A stretch of DNA of 64,000 nucleotides from Oryzias latipes (GCF_002234675.1 NC_019868.2:186001-250000), one strand, 5' to 3'. Shown: positions 16,834 through 28,929, counted from the stretch's first letter. Notes: generated by a model not told the origin, from the sequence alone. Made by a program: numbers and translations.

Positions 16834-19800
16834 ATGGAGATCCACCTTAACAGAGTCGATTATGTTCAGGTAACACGACACATTTAAATTGTATTTATTT
16901 GTACTTTTCGTCTTGTTATATTACTTTAATGTGGACGTCTGCATTTGGAGCTGGTGATAGTTGAAGTTAATTCAAACCATCACTGCTCCATCGTTCCCCT
17001 TCAGGTTGGAGTGACATCTCAAAAATCTATGAGACTTCTTCCAGCTTTGGGGAAAAAGGCAACTCAAAAGGTAGAGTTTGTGCCGTTCTTTTCTGTTCTT
17101 TTGGAGTCTCCTTACTAATCTCAAGAATCTCCTTTTCGTGCTTTAAGTTTTTTTTTTAATTGTTTGAACATTTTAAACTGAAGCAAGCTATAAAACAAGA
17201 CATTCACAACAAAAGCAATAAGAAAATCATTTTGTTCAATTTCTTTCCAACTAAGTTGCATAAAAACATCAAGTTGAATGCAGAAAAACAGCTGTTTAAA
17301 GCCTGCATAGCCACAGCCCTCTGGTCTCCTTTGAGATGCTCTCTTCCGGTTGGAAAACAGTTTGCTGACTTTGATACAATTTTAGTAACATCTTCACTAA
17401 TGATCTGCAATGTTCCCCAATGAAGGATTTTTGTGTTGCAGGTTGCCATTGCTGATCACGATGGGATTCTGACATGTTTTGGGATGAAGAAGGGGGAGGC
17501 AGTGGTGGGTTTAGGTTTTACTGACTCATCATTCACTTCTCCTGCTGTCAGTAAAGAGACTCTCATTTCAGCCTGTGTTTAAAACACTCCCGGGCCAGAA
17601 GATCTGTAGGATGGACCTTGGAGGTGCTCTTGGGACTCCTCGGGAGAAGATCTTTGTCTGCTCCGGCTCTCAGGTTCGAGGATTCACCAAGAAAGGCAAA
17701 CAATTTCTCACCTTTGAAGCCAATCTTACTGAAAGCATCAACGCCATGTGAGACGCGCTCTAAAACTTCTCTCATCATTATTATTGTTTGCTCTAGTTGA
17801 GTGAGTTGTTCGGAGAAGTGATGGAGAATTGTGAGCTTTCCCCTTGAGTGGTGTTTGTCTTCCAGGTATGTCTCAGGTGCTGACCTTTTTGTGTGTGCAA
17901 GTTACATTTACAATCACTACTGTGACTGCAAGGATCAGGACTACTTCCTGTCTGGAGACAAAATCAATGATATCACTTGTGTGTCCTCGGAAAAGCTCCC
18001 TCACCTCACGCCGGTCTTGGCATGTCAAGATCGAGTTCTGAGAGTCTTGCAGGTCAGTTGAGCTTTTATTTCTTTATCTTTTCATTTCAGGAAGTGCATG
18101 ACCTTCAGTCAGTTCCATATAGTTTACTTTCTATCATTTTATCTGCATGTGACTGAAGGGCTCCACACTTGCCTATGACATTGAAGTCCCCGGTCCTCCA
18201 TCAGTCCTGGAACTGTACAATAAAGATGCAGGCTAGTCCATTTGTTTTTCAGCTGAGTATCCAAAGAATATTATGGCTTCGATCTGCTCTTTTTACACCA
18301 GCTTTGGCATTCCATCCATCTTTTCTCAGGGGAGGAGGTCCTTTATGGAACTACAGATGGAAGACTTGGACTTGTCCAGATTGGCGAGCACTCCGCTGTG
18401 GCCAAGTGGGAAATTGATAATGACAATAAAAAAGGGGGTAACTCGCTTTTGGATGATCAAATATTTTCAATCACGTTTTCATAGAAGCTGCTTGAGTATC
18501 AGACTCATTTCTAAGTGTAGTTCAGCAGCAAACGGCGTTTGTCTCCTGTCAGGGATTCTCTGCGCCGACGCGTACGACATCGTTGGAGACGGCGTGAATG
18601 ACATCCTGGTGGGCAGAGATGATGGGACGGTGCAGGTTTATGGCTTTGACAGTTCCAATGAGCCCACCTTACGCTTTGAGCATGTAGGTTTCTATCAGGA
18701 GTCTTTGTTGTTTTATTCATCTTCCTTCATTCTAATTAACAGTTAATCTCTGTCAACAAATCCATTCTGCCAAAACTGCATCCTTTTGTTTTTAAACCTG
18801 AAGCTATTTCAATTCAGTTGTTCGCTTCCTTTCCTCCCTTTCAAGCAATCTTTGATTTAATATCTATTATCTATTATCCTAAGTTTGATACGTCTTTGTA
18901 TGAATGCTTATTGTATTGTTTTGTGCATTATTCCTTGATTGCTTGAAATAAAGCATTTCAAATAAATAAAAAAAAACAAAAAAGTTACATTTATTTGCGA
19001 AACATAAATCCATAACTTTAGTTGTTGAGCAGGTTGTCAAAGCAAAATGATGAATTCATTTTAAATTTCTTATATTTGTCTTTAACAGAACTTTTGTTTG
19101 TAGTTGTTGTTTTGGTGTTTAAAAGTCCTGTTATTGTTTGAAAAAGCTATTTATCCTGATCAGCATTTCATGACCTGAGGGCTAAAGCGGAAACGTTTCC
19201 TTCCTGGTCACAGGTTTTGTCTGAGAGTGTGACCTCCATCCAGGGAGGCTGTGTGGGGAAAGAGTCTTATGATGAGGTTGTCACTGCCACTTATACAGGT
19301 TAGTAGAGACGTTTTCCTGAACCTTACAACACTGTCAGCCTCTCAACTATTCTGAATTCACAGGTTTCACGCATTGTTAGTTGACAGAGGACCATTATAA
19401 TTGAATCTGGAATACTGCTCCTCTTCTAGGATGGGTGACTGGTTTGACCACTGAATCGCAAAAAACTGAGGCTGCTGCTGGAGATGAGTTTAGGATGAGC
19501 AAAGAGACACAGTCTAAAGTGGAAGCACTGAGGTAGGAGCTTCTTACCCAGTCAGTTATTACTGGCAGCATTTAGGGGGAACCCTGCCTTTACCCAACAG
19601 TAGCTCCGAAAGGCTCCAGCACCCCTGCGACCCTGAAAGGGATGAAGTGGTTTTGGAAACTGGAGGGATGGAAGCAGTTGAAGTCAGTTTTGGTTCCTTT
19701 CAGAGCGGAGCTGGAACAGCTGCAGGGGAAAGTCCTGCAGGGACGTGAGCAGTACCAGCAGACCACTCAGTCCAGCACAGCCGTCTCTGCTGTGCCCGTG

Positions 19801-22233
19801 TTCAGCATCAATGACAAGTTCACTCTCTGCCAGGACGATGCGAGCTACAGCCTCACTCTGGAGGTCCAGACTGCCATCGATAATCTGCTGCTTCAGGTAA
19901 ACCGAAAATCAGGTCCTCAGTTGAAACTGATCCCGTAGAAAAACCCTTCAGAATGTAACTTTCAGTTTGCTCCCAGAGTGATGTTCCCATTGATCTGCTG
20001 GATGTGGATAAGAACTCGGCCGTTGTCAGTTTCAGTGAATGTGACCCTGAGGTGAGCTAAATGGAGCTGTTTGCAGAAAGGCCAAGGCTTTCTGCTCAAA
20101 GAAAGCCACCGATCTGCCTTAATGTTCAGACTCTTCTAACTCCTTTTGCAGCAACCCAACGGTAACTTTCTCCTGGCCACATACAGATGTCAGGCCAACA
20201 CCACCAGACTGGAACTGAAGGTATGCAGTAGATGGAACTGTGACATCAGCAGAGCTTGCCGATTCCTGTGGGAGTATGTTACATTACATGAACCGTAAAC
20301 ATCTGTTTCGATCAAACTACTTGACCAAAACTAGTTGTGTTGGTTCATAGACTGGTTCTTCTTAGCTGAACATCCCTGTGCAGTATGCTGAAACATGCGT
20401 TTCATTGTTCCTGTGTTATCATGGTTGTTTTCCAAGGTGAGGTCTATTGAGGGACAGTATGGGACCCTGCAGGCTTACATAACCCCCAGGCTGCAACCCA
20501 AGACCTGTCAGGTTCGCCAGTACCAGATCAAGCCTCTGTCCCTCCACCAACGCACCCACAGCATCGACCCAGCCAGGTGACTGACTGTCTGTGATGAGAG
20601 TTTCTGAGAAGAAATAGCCCAATCAAAGTATGCCGAGTGAATTCTAACTTATGGAGGGGTTTTTCAGGCCAATAGTCATAACCATCTATGTTACTACCAC
20701 CGTACAGTAGTTCTGGGCTGTGTTCAAACCTCAGTGCAGACCTTAATAAGGTCAGCCAGTGCTGCTGTCACTCAGTGACCTTCTGTCTTGTTTTCTGTCT
20801 GTTTGTCTTCTTCAGACCCATGAACCGTCTTAGCCTGGTGGGGCAGTTCAGTTTTGCAGAGATCCACTCCTGGGTGGTTTTCTGTTTGCCAGAGGTGCCA
20901 GAAAAAACACCTGCTGAAGACGACATCACTTTCTATTTTCGCAATACTTTTCTGGGCACACAGCTTGAAGCCACCTACTGGTAAATGCAGCCGTGTGGTA
21001 AAAACGCCCAAGTTCCAGTCAATGTATGAAGGAAGAAAATTCTGCTTTACAATCCGGCTTCAAATATTTTGATGTGGATTTTTTTTACATGCGACATACA
21101 TTCCTCCTGAGCTTCATCTTTAAACGTAGCATCTGTGGTGTAAATAATTTGTTGTTTCAGCAAAGGCGAAGGTCACTTCCAGTCCGACAACATCTCTACT
21201 ATTTCTATTCTAAGTGATGTTCTCTCTAAAGAAGCAACCAAAAAGAAAATCAATCTCAACATTTCTTATGGTTGGTGCCTCACTTCTGCGTTCACATATG
21301 CTTTTGTTTGCATGTAAAGACAAGAAAAGAATTTCAAAGATGCATTTCTCTTTCAGATATCAATGATGACTCGGTGAGCCACACTCTCAGAATGATTCAT
21401 CCAAAGTTGGAGTACCAGCTGCTGTTGGCTAAAAAGGTCCAGCTTGTTGATGCTCTGAGAGTAAGCAGGCTGTTGTGTTCATCTGCACACATGAAGGAAA
21501 GATTCATTTCAGATGTCACTGACAGCCGAGAACTGCAGTACATCTGCAACTACAGTGGAGGAAAAACGGACTTGATCCTTTGCTGATTATGTAGGTTTGC
21601 CCACTTTGAAATGGAGTGACAGATGGAAGCTTCATTTAAACAGAGAGAGATGGAAAATAAGCGAGAAATGCACTTTAAAGAATGTATATAATTGTATTTG
21701 AAATAGGCAAAATAATATATCACAATGGGATATATAGCTCCTACAATGAAGGATGTCTTATTCCTATTTTCTGCTGAATTGAAATTAAAATCAGGAAACC
21801 AGCGACTCTTCTCTGTGAAGGTTTGATGTTTGGTGATGTACTTGAGGTTCTGTACATTCACTTCACCCACATCTCTTCTGGAATTGTCAGGAGCTTCAGG
21901 TTCATGAGGGAAACGCCAGTTTTCTCATACCAGAGTATCGAAGCATCTTGGATGAATCTGCCAGTCTTCTGGAGGAATACAAGAAGCAGCCAGCACATCT
22001 GGAGAGGCTTTATGGTACATTGCAGAAGCCACATTTATCTTAATTTCTGTTGGTCTCCTGACACTAATTTCTATTTCTTTATATTTGTTTTTCCTGCAGG
22101 AATGATCACTGACCTCTTCATTGATAAATTCAAGTTCAAAGGCCAGAATGTGAAAACAAAGGTGTCATCTCTGTTGGAGATTCTGGATAACTATGATCTA
22201 AACTCTCTGTTAGAATTTTTCAATGATGTTTGA
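16834..22233 (+). CDS. bbs7: BBS7, BBSome subunit (19 coding exons)
   Basis: Spliced CDS: 16834-16869, 17005-17070, 17442-17504, 17572-17747, 17866-18052, 18159-18231, 18330-18437, 18553-18683, 19214-19298, 19430-19532, 19704-19896, 19977-20051, 20152-20220, 20437-20576, 20816-20980, 21161-21270, 21357-21460, 21891-22014 and 22100-22233. It gives 713 aa (human 715), with the same 19-exon plan. The N-terminal half is the beta-propeller ([24 protein letters not shown]). A coiled coil follows at about 330-390, then the GAE-like and platform regions ([33 protein letters not shown]) and a helical C-terminus ([10 protein letters not shown]). BBS7 pairs with BBS2 and BBS9 in the BBSome, which carries membrane receptors into and out of cilia. 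Intron 6 uses a GC donor. Poly(A) signal: AATAAA at 22244. Confidence 0.97.
18790..18975 (+). mobile_element. Probable LINE 3' tail in bbs7 intron 8
   Basis: AT-rich sequence ends in GAAATAAAGCATTTCAAATAA followed by an A-rich run, the usual look of a 5'-truncated fish LINE 3' UTR. No reverse transcriptase sequence is present and the left border is unclear. Confidence 0.35.
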
Positions 22234-22243
22234 GGTTGGATGA

Positions 22244-22249
22244 AATAAA
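22244..22249 (+). terminator. bbs7: bbs7 poly(A) signal
   Basis: AATAAA lies 11 bases after the bbs7 stop codon, which implies a very short 3' UTR. The next 750 bases up to the ccna2 promoter hold no gene that I can see. Confidence 0.7.
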
Positions 22250-23036
22250 ATCCATTCACGTGTTCTGCTTCTATGTTGCATCTTTATGTAATGACAGTTA
22301 TAGTTTGTGTCATGGTGCCATGCTGTTTTCAGAAGCTGTCGGTTTCACAATCCACAATTATTTCTGCTTAAATCCAGACTTTATAAATTCCTCCAGGTAG
22401 TTAATACAGACTCCTCTTTTTCATTTAATAACATATCACAGGTTCATAGACAGAAATCAAAGCTAAACGGACTGCATTTCTATATGAAAATCTCTGTGAG
22501 AAACTATTTAAAAATGAAATAGTCAAAAGATGTCATATGATTTTTTAAAGATCAGACCATATTAAACTATGTAGAAATGTTTTGTGGTGTTTTTCATTGC
22601 CTGTTCAATCCCCACAACACATGACTGAACACATCTTCAGTGACGTGCTTTGTTCTTCTTTATTTTTATTATAATGGCCATTAAACCCTTAAACAGAGAA
22701 TCCAGTGTATTATATTTGGAGAACCTTTTCCTTTAAATGAATCCTTACTAACTGCAGGTCAAATAAGCTCATAAGCACTTGAAATCTGACAACACTTCAG
22801 AAAGTGTCGTTTTATTTTAGTTTTTGTAAATAAACACGCTCAGAAGAGTCTGCAGACGGTTAAAATCCACGGACGTCGTCCTGACTGCCGTCTGCTTGAG
22901 CAGGGACGTTTCCTTTCGTTTGCTGCTCTGTGCCGCTGCAGACAAACGGGTCCAACCGGTTTTGAATTTGCAATCAAGACATTTGTACCACTGCGGCTCC
23001 AGTAGTTTTGCAGCGTCACCATCTGTGCGCTTTGTG

Positions 23037-23070
23037 ATTGGTTGGTTCAATCCTCGCGGGCTACTTGAAC
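23037..23070 (+). promoter_or_regulatory. ccna2: ccna2 cell-cycle promoter: inverted CCAAT and CDE/CHR
   Basis: ATTGG (inverted CCAAT, for NF-Y) lies at 23037-23041. It is followed by TCGCGGGCTACTTGAACT at 23054-23071, with the CDE core CGCGG at 23055-23059 and the CHR core TTGAA at 23065-23069. The human CCNA2 promoter has nearly the same CDE/CHR string, differing at the position after CGCGGG. This site binds DREAM/MuvB complexes, which repress in G0/G1 and release expression in late S/G2. A half CRE (CGTCA) lies at 23014-23018. The ATG is about 315 bp downstream. Confidence 0.85.
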
Positions 23071-23384
23071 TGAGAGAAAGCAGAACCCTGTTCCTAAATG
23101 TCTGCTTGCTAGTGGTTCGTGTCCTGGTCGGTTGTGCTGTGGACCCGCGTGACTATGGAACCGTAGTGTGTTTGTGTCCCGCGCTTTGGAATCGCTCTAC
23201 CGCTCACGCGCTCCTCTGCTGTGGCGCTGCTGTTCTGTTTTTTCGTTGCCATCTCAACTGTTTAGTTTTGAGTTTATTCGGCTCCACTTCAGGCTAGCAC
23301 CCGACCCGATCCCCGCTACGAACGACGAGGGGTCCCGAAGAGTTCAAAGGTCAAAGCCAGCAGCGAGTGTTTGTTGCAGGAAAC

Positions 23385-25969
23385 ATGTCGGCGGCAAACC
23401 GAAGCGCGGCGAGTGAGCTCCAAAACCAGGAGAACATGCCGTCCAGCAGGCTGAGAGGCGCCATCAAAGCCCGGCCTGCAGCCAGCGAAAACCTTCCGCC
23501 CAAACAGGCTGCCAACAGAACCGTGCTGGGAGCTCTGCAGAACCACCAGCGGAACAAAACCCAAAGCCTCCGCGGCGCAAAGCAGGTAGCATGCCGCCGC
23601 ACGGCCCGCTCCGCGGCGGGGCGCCAGCCGCCGGTTATCCGGCTGTGCTCCCGGTTCCTCACGGCTGTGGCTCGGTTCTAGCACCGTGATAACAGTCATT
23701 CGCCTTTAGCATCTGAACCTGTCTTAGATCTGCTTCTGGAGATGGTCTTTGTAGTTTCATGTTCAGTCTGTGCGCCATTTTAGCCTCACTCCTCCTAGTT
23801 TACCTTACAGACTGTTCTGTCTTCTGAAGCAGATCTGCTGCTGTTTGCCTTCAGAGCAGAAACTCACCTTTCTTGTGTTCTGTTGCCTCCAGGACTCTGC
23901 TCTACCCTCATCCTGTAAAGCTGACGATTATGGGAAAAGCGTCCTGGAAAAGCCGCCTGTCAAGCAGCCGGCCTTCCAGATCCACATGGATGAGCCTGAT
24001 GGCGCCTGCACCAAGAAGACCGTGTCTGAGGCCCTCAGAGCCAGGGCCCCGGCCCCTCGCTCTCCTGTGGCCGTCCACAACGCCCTGACATGCCGACAGC
24101 CCCTGGCTGCCCTCGATGTCCCGTTGGTTGTGGAAGCCGGCTTTGGTGGGCTGCTGTAGAATCTTGGCTTGTTTAGTAATGACCGATGTTGGCTTTGGTG
24201 TCAAAGTGAGGTGTCATCATCTGTGCACTAAATGACTTTCAGATTCTCCCATGGACATGTCGTTGGTGGAGGTGGACGACAAACAAGTTAATGTCAACGA
24301 AGTCCCAGAATATGCAGCTGAAATTCATTTGTACCTGAGGGAGATGGAGGTGAGAGACTCTCCTTTTCCTTTCTTCCCCTCCTGTCATCTCTGCTACAAC
24401 AATCGGGTATTTGTTTCAGGTGAAAACCAGACCGAAGGCCGGCTACATGAAGAAGCAGCCTGACATCACAAACAGCATGAGGGCCATCCTGGTGGACTGG
24501 TTGGTGGAGGTTGGAGAAGAGTACAAGCTCCACAATGAAACGCTGTATCTGGCCGTTAACTACATTGATCGCTTCCTCTCGTCGATGTCCGTCCTGAGGG
24601 GCAAACTCCAGCTTGTTGGGACTGCTGCCATGCTGCTGGCTGCGTATGTGCCAATTATCCTGCCCAGGAAAACACGACTAGTTTGGTTCGGAAAGGTTGA
24701 ATGACTTTGTATGTGCAGGAAATTCGAAGAGATTTACCCTCCTGAGGTGGCAGAGTTCGTCTACATCACAGATGACACGTACACCAAGAAGCAGGTGTTG
24801 AGGATGGAGCATCTGGTGCTCAAAGTCCTGTCATTTGATCTGGCAGCACCAACGATAAACCAGTTTCTTACTCAGTACTTCTGCCACCACGGCGTCAACA
24901 AACAGGTGGAAAGCTTGGCAATGGTGAGTGTTCATGTGGTCCGTCGTGTTGGTCTACAGAAGCATATGGATGTGCTCTGACGGTGCTTGATCTGTCCTCA
25001 GTACCTCGGGGAGTTGAGTTTGATAGATTCAGACCCCTTCTTGAAGTACCTGCCATCGCAGACGGCGGCTGCAGCCTACATCCTCGCCAACCATGCAGTG
25101 ACCGGCGGCTCTTGGGTGAGACTATTTCCCTCCAACTTAAGTTAGGAATGTGAAGGGTTATACGCTTGAATGTTTTGGTTTGAGATGCTTTATGGGGACG
25201 TGGGGCTGTTTGTCACATGCCAGGCTGAGGCTCATGGTGGTTGTGGAAATGTAAAATTGGTTCACTGACATTTTCTCTGCTCTGCTCCAGCCCAAATCCT
25301 TGGCAGAGATGACGGGCTACATGCTAGTAGACCTGATGCCGTGCATCGAAGACCTTCACAAGATGTTCCTGAGCGCCGCTCAGCACGCCCAGCAGTCTGT
25401 CCGCGAGAAGTACAAGGCCTCCAGGTGAGCTGCCGTACTTTGATTTTGTGTACTTCTATTTAAGGATCGTTGGAAAATATTTGTATTACTCTAAAAAAGT
25501 ATCAGAGGAATCTGACAATTTCTGAGAGCTCAACTAGCAGTAAAAACTTCCCAACCACATTTTTTTTTTTTTACAATAAGTAACCTTAAATTCAATTAAA
25601 TGATGGCTAAAAATGTGTCTTTAGTTGTACCGCGAGATTAGAGGTGTTAAGATGATCGGATAATTCTGAAAAGTTGCATGGAAACAAAAGGCGGCTCCAG
25701 ACTCCAGCATCTTCACTGTTGATGGTAAACTCCTTGGCCTGTTACTCACTTCAGTGACACTGCAGGGAGGAACATGGTTTCAGAAATGTGTAGCATTTGT
25801 CCTCTAAGCTGAGAATGTTGTAAAAATCCTCAGTCGTGTAATCAGAATGCAGATTCCTGAAGGCTGGCAGTCCTCCAGGAGACGCTGTCGTACTCTGACG
25901 TTGTCTTTTCTCCACAGATACTCTGAAGTCTCCACGATCGCTGCTCCCTCCAAGCTGCTGCTGAAGTGA
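23385..25969 (+). CDS. ccna2: Cyclin A2 (8 exons)
   Basis: Spliced CDS: 23385-23585, 23893-24145, 24243-24349, 24420-24643, 24719-24923, 25002-25115, 25291-25424 and 25918-25969. It gives 429 aa (human 432), with all introns GT-AG and in frame. Cyclin A2 activates CDK2 in S phase and CDK1 in G2/M. A destruction box, RTVLGALQN, lies at 45-53, for APC/C-driven destruction. The two cyclin boxes fill about 175-425. The CDK-contact and substrate-docking patch MRAIL is at 207-211, followed by [34 protein letters not shown] and [21 protein letters not shown]. The N-terminus starts MSAANRS, and the ATG lies just downstream of the CDE/CHR promoter. Gene order and the N-terminus favour A2 over A1. The poly(A) signal is probably ATTAAA at 26268. 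Confidence 0.97.
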
Positions 25970-26267
25970 CCTGCTTGTTGTTGATGTATTGTTAGTCTTT
26001 TTAATCATTTTTTGTAAATGACGTACCAGTTTTAGACGGCATGTTCTGCTCTTTTTGGAGTGGTGCTCCTTTTTTCTTTTTTCCTTAAAGAGGTTTTAAT
26101 ATTTTTATATTTCTAGTCTCAGCATTTATGCCATGTGCATCCAGTTGTGTAATCAATGGCTTTTAGTGTCGGTCTGTCCTCATTCAGTGCTGCTTTAATC
26201 TGCAAATGTTCAGCCTTTGTAGAAGCCGGGCAGTTTCCTTCATCTTAGACTGCCTGATGTGATGCAG

Positions 26268-26273
26268 ATTAAA
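26268..26273 (+). terminator. ccna2: ccna2 poly(A) signal
   Basis: ATTAAA lies 299 bases after the stop codon. No AATAAA lies closer. From 26300 to 27000 I see no gene. A C-run at 26840-26849 is the only simple repeat. Confidence 0.55.
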
Positions 26274-27146
26274 GGCTGACTCCATGATCTGTGTCCCGTT
26301 TCATCCACTGGCTTCCTGCACTGTAGACCATGGCTCTTATAAATAAACTTCTTTTTGAAGACTATCCGTTTGTACACATGAGGGCAGTAAAGAACCGCTG
26401 CTGGTTTAATCTGGTTTCAGAGAACTGTTCTGGTTTAACTTTGCTGGGGAGGAGCTCAGAATGCACAGGGCTACACTTTAAGGGTTTGTCTCCTCCTCCA
26501 GCTGTGTCTGACATCCAGCCTTCAGTTTTTCGCTGAAACCAAATTAGGGTTTATTTATACAATATAAACATCTGGGCTCTACTGACTTGCTAGTAAAGCT
26601 GATACTACTCTAGATGCATGTTGGATGGGGAGGGAATAAAGCCGTCTGGTTCTTTCCACATCAACATCTTTAGATTATTTTGGGGAAACAAAGGTGCAAC
26701 CCTGAACATGACCAGTAAATTCTCTCAGTATGGAGTGCAAAGGATGAATGGGAATCTAAGGAACCAGCACTGGCATTTTCCACCTGGCTATTTGATTTAT
26801 TGCTGAGGGGAAAACTCCAGGCAGCCAATGGGAAAGGAGCCCCCCCCCCCTTACTGAACATGGAGGCTGGCTTTGTGACTGGAGGCTGGCAGAGGGAGAA
26901 GCAGACCAGCTGCTGGAAAGCTTTTCCTGCTCAAAGAATGGCCGGTTAAGAAGCCAACAGGTTCTCCTTCCTGCTGGAGGCTCGTTCTGGTGATGGGGAT
27001 GTAACCAGGATCCTGAATGGACTTTAACGGCAAAGCCAGCAGGATGGATGCCTGCACAGAGCTACCAGCAGCTACATCACATCGGTCCAACCCTCTGGGG
27101 AAGTGCGAATAAAGACTTGAAGGCTGGCCAAAGCAGGCTGAAACGC

Positions 27147-27380
27147 ATGCCTGCCCCCAAAAAATTTCTGGTGGCGTCCACCTCGCTGCCTCTGGCTCTG
27201 GGCTGGGGCTGGAACCTGAGCCTGTACCTGGGGATGCTCTTGGGACTTCTGATCCTGCTGGTGCTTCTGCTCTGGATGCTTTTAAAACAGCTCAGAAACT
27301 CTCTGGCAAAGTCGGTGCTGCAGCCCGTGCGCTCCGTGAGGCAACCTCACTCTGACCGGAGGCTGCAGCGTGTGTTGTGA
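27147..27380 (+). CDS. smim43: SMIM43/NEMEP-like small membrane protein
   Basis: This uninterrupted frame gives 77 aa from the ATG at 27147, or 110 aa from an in-frame ATG at 27048. The core, WNLSLYL followed by a leucine-rich membrane span (about residues 24-46) and then KQLRNS at 47-52, lines up with human SMIM43 (formerly TMEM155, 63 aa), which has WELNLLLYL, a leucine/phenylalanine span and KQLKNS. A basic, glutamine-containing tail (LQPVRSVRQPH) also resembles the human tail. In human the gene lies in the CCNA2-ANXA5 interval, the same position as here. The mammalian micropeptide NEMEP is induced by Nodal in mesendoderm and binds glucose transporters. The start is uncertain: human homology begins only at about residue 20, so the upstream residues may be untranslated or spliced differently. 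Poly(A) signal: AATAAA at 27598. Confidence 0.78.
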   Translation: MPAPKKFLVASTSLPLALGWGWNLSLYLGMLLGLLILLVLLLWMLLKQLRNSLAKSVLQPVRSVRQPHSDRRLQRVL

Positions 27381-27597
27381 GAGACGGACAAATGTGCCAA
27401 TCCCTGCCAGCACCGGGGCTGGTCGCAGGGCTTGAATGTGCCTTTGCCGATCAATGTAAGACAAAGTGCTTTTGTTGCCTCCAAAAATCCAAGCTTGTAT
27501 CTTCACTGCCTTTTCTTTTTACTGCTCTGTGTGCCTAAAGTATAAACCATGTTTGTTGGGGAGTATGGAACTGTCTCCCAGCTCTTTTTCTTGCAAA

Positions 27598-27603
27598 AAT
27601 AAA
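27598..27603 (+). terminator. smim43: smim43 poly(A) signal
   Basis: AATAAA lies 218 bases after the stop codon of the small membrane protein. This supports a real, short transcript unit. Confidence 0.6.
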
Positions 27604-28867
27604 GCTAATCTTGAGAAAAAGCAATCTCTTTTCATCTCAGCAATGAATTCACACAAACAACCTTTGCTGTCAATGTAAAAGCGCAAGCCGGCGTCAAATC
27701 TGCATCTGCATTCATGGTGATTAAAGCAATGCATCAAGTGGGCAATTTGCACTCCTCTCATCTCATTGGTGAATTGGCCGGTGACAGTTTTCTGCTAATG
27801 ACATTAATGAACGCCTCTCTGTCATTAGCTTTTTAGAATCCTGAGTATGTCAGCGGACAGGCTGAGCGCCACCCTCCAGGGGAAGCAACAACATCAACAG
27901 CCGATGCTGTGCCATGTCCAGGTGCATTTGATGCAAATTCCATTCTAACATATTCTAGCTCAGCTCTTTCACTCCAAAGTGGAGGAACACATTTTTTGAT
28001 TTCAAAGTCTGTAGAGAATCGGTGCTAAAGGAAATAATCTGATTTTTCCAGCTGTATTTCTTCCAAACTAGGATTTTCTTTGAATTTGCAGATATTCAAT
28101 GTTTCTTTGAGTGAAGCCCAACCACGTCATATTTCACTATGACATGGTGAAATATGATTAGGCATTTGTGTTGTAGCATGAACAAAGGGAAACATGTTAG
28201 CTGCACTGAAATAGTTGAAATAGTTCTCACACTGATTCTGAGCATTCCCCTAATCCAAGTCTTGGTGGGAAAACAAAAATGTTCATAACCCCCCAGGATT
28301 TTAATGGTCTGCCTACAAACACTTCATCTGGAACTCCTCAGGGTTTCTTCTTCCACAGGTTCACACTTTGGTTATTTCAAGCCAACAACAGTCTGCTTAT
28401 CTGCTGCCTTCAGCACCAAACTTGCAGATTAAAGAAGCCTGGCAGCGTCTGCAGATCTCATGCACGCTTGTTTTCCTCCAGCTTCGCTCTTCTTGCAAAA
28501 TGCTTCCTGACACTACATGAGTATCAGCAGCCTCACAAACCTCCCCAATGAAAAACGCTGGACTGTTGATTTAAAGCTGCTGAATATTTTATGGATGATT
28601 CCAGACATGAAATGTACTGCAGCAGTGCTCATGCTGCCTGATTTGTTCTGATGAAAGGAAAAACAGACGGAAGACAAACACATACAATTGAAAGCATCAA
28701 TGAAATTCTGAATTTGCTGAGTAACCTTTGCCTTGATGGGTTTTGGAGTAAAGTTCTGCTTGAGAGGAGGTCAAACCTTTCAAACTGATGTAAGACACAA
28801 AGATGGCGTCAGTTTGAAACGTAAGCTTTGTTCTGCTCGTGGCTGTGAAATTTGTCCTCCACCATTG
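27604..28867. other. Intergenic, no gene seen
   Basis: Complex, non-repetitive sequence between the small membrane protein gene and the SINE/MITE cluster. Blocks such as 27740-27950 look unusually free of decay and could be conserved regulatory DNA, but no motif decides this. Confidence 0.4.
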
Positions 28868-28929
28868 AGCCATCCCCTGGGGGAGCGGCGAGCTGCAGAC
28901 ACAGCCGAGCTCGGGAACCATTTGGTGGT
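28868..28929 (-). mobile_element. SINE 3' fragment
   Basis: The stretch from CCCCTGGGGGAGCGGCGAGC to CTCGGGAACCATTTGGTGG repeats the 3' part of the SINE at 13424-13616 with few changes. The tRNA-like head is missing. Confidence 0.65.
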
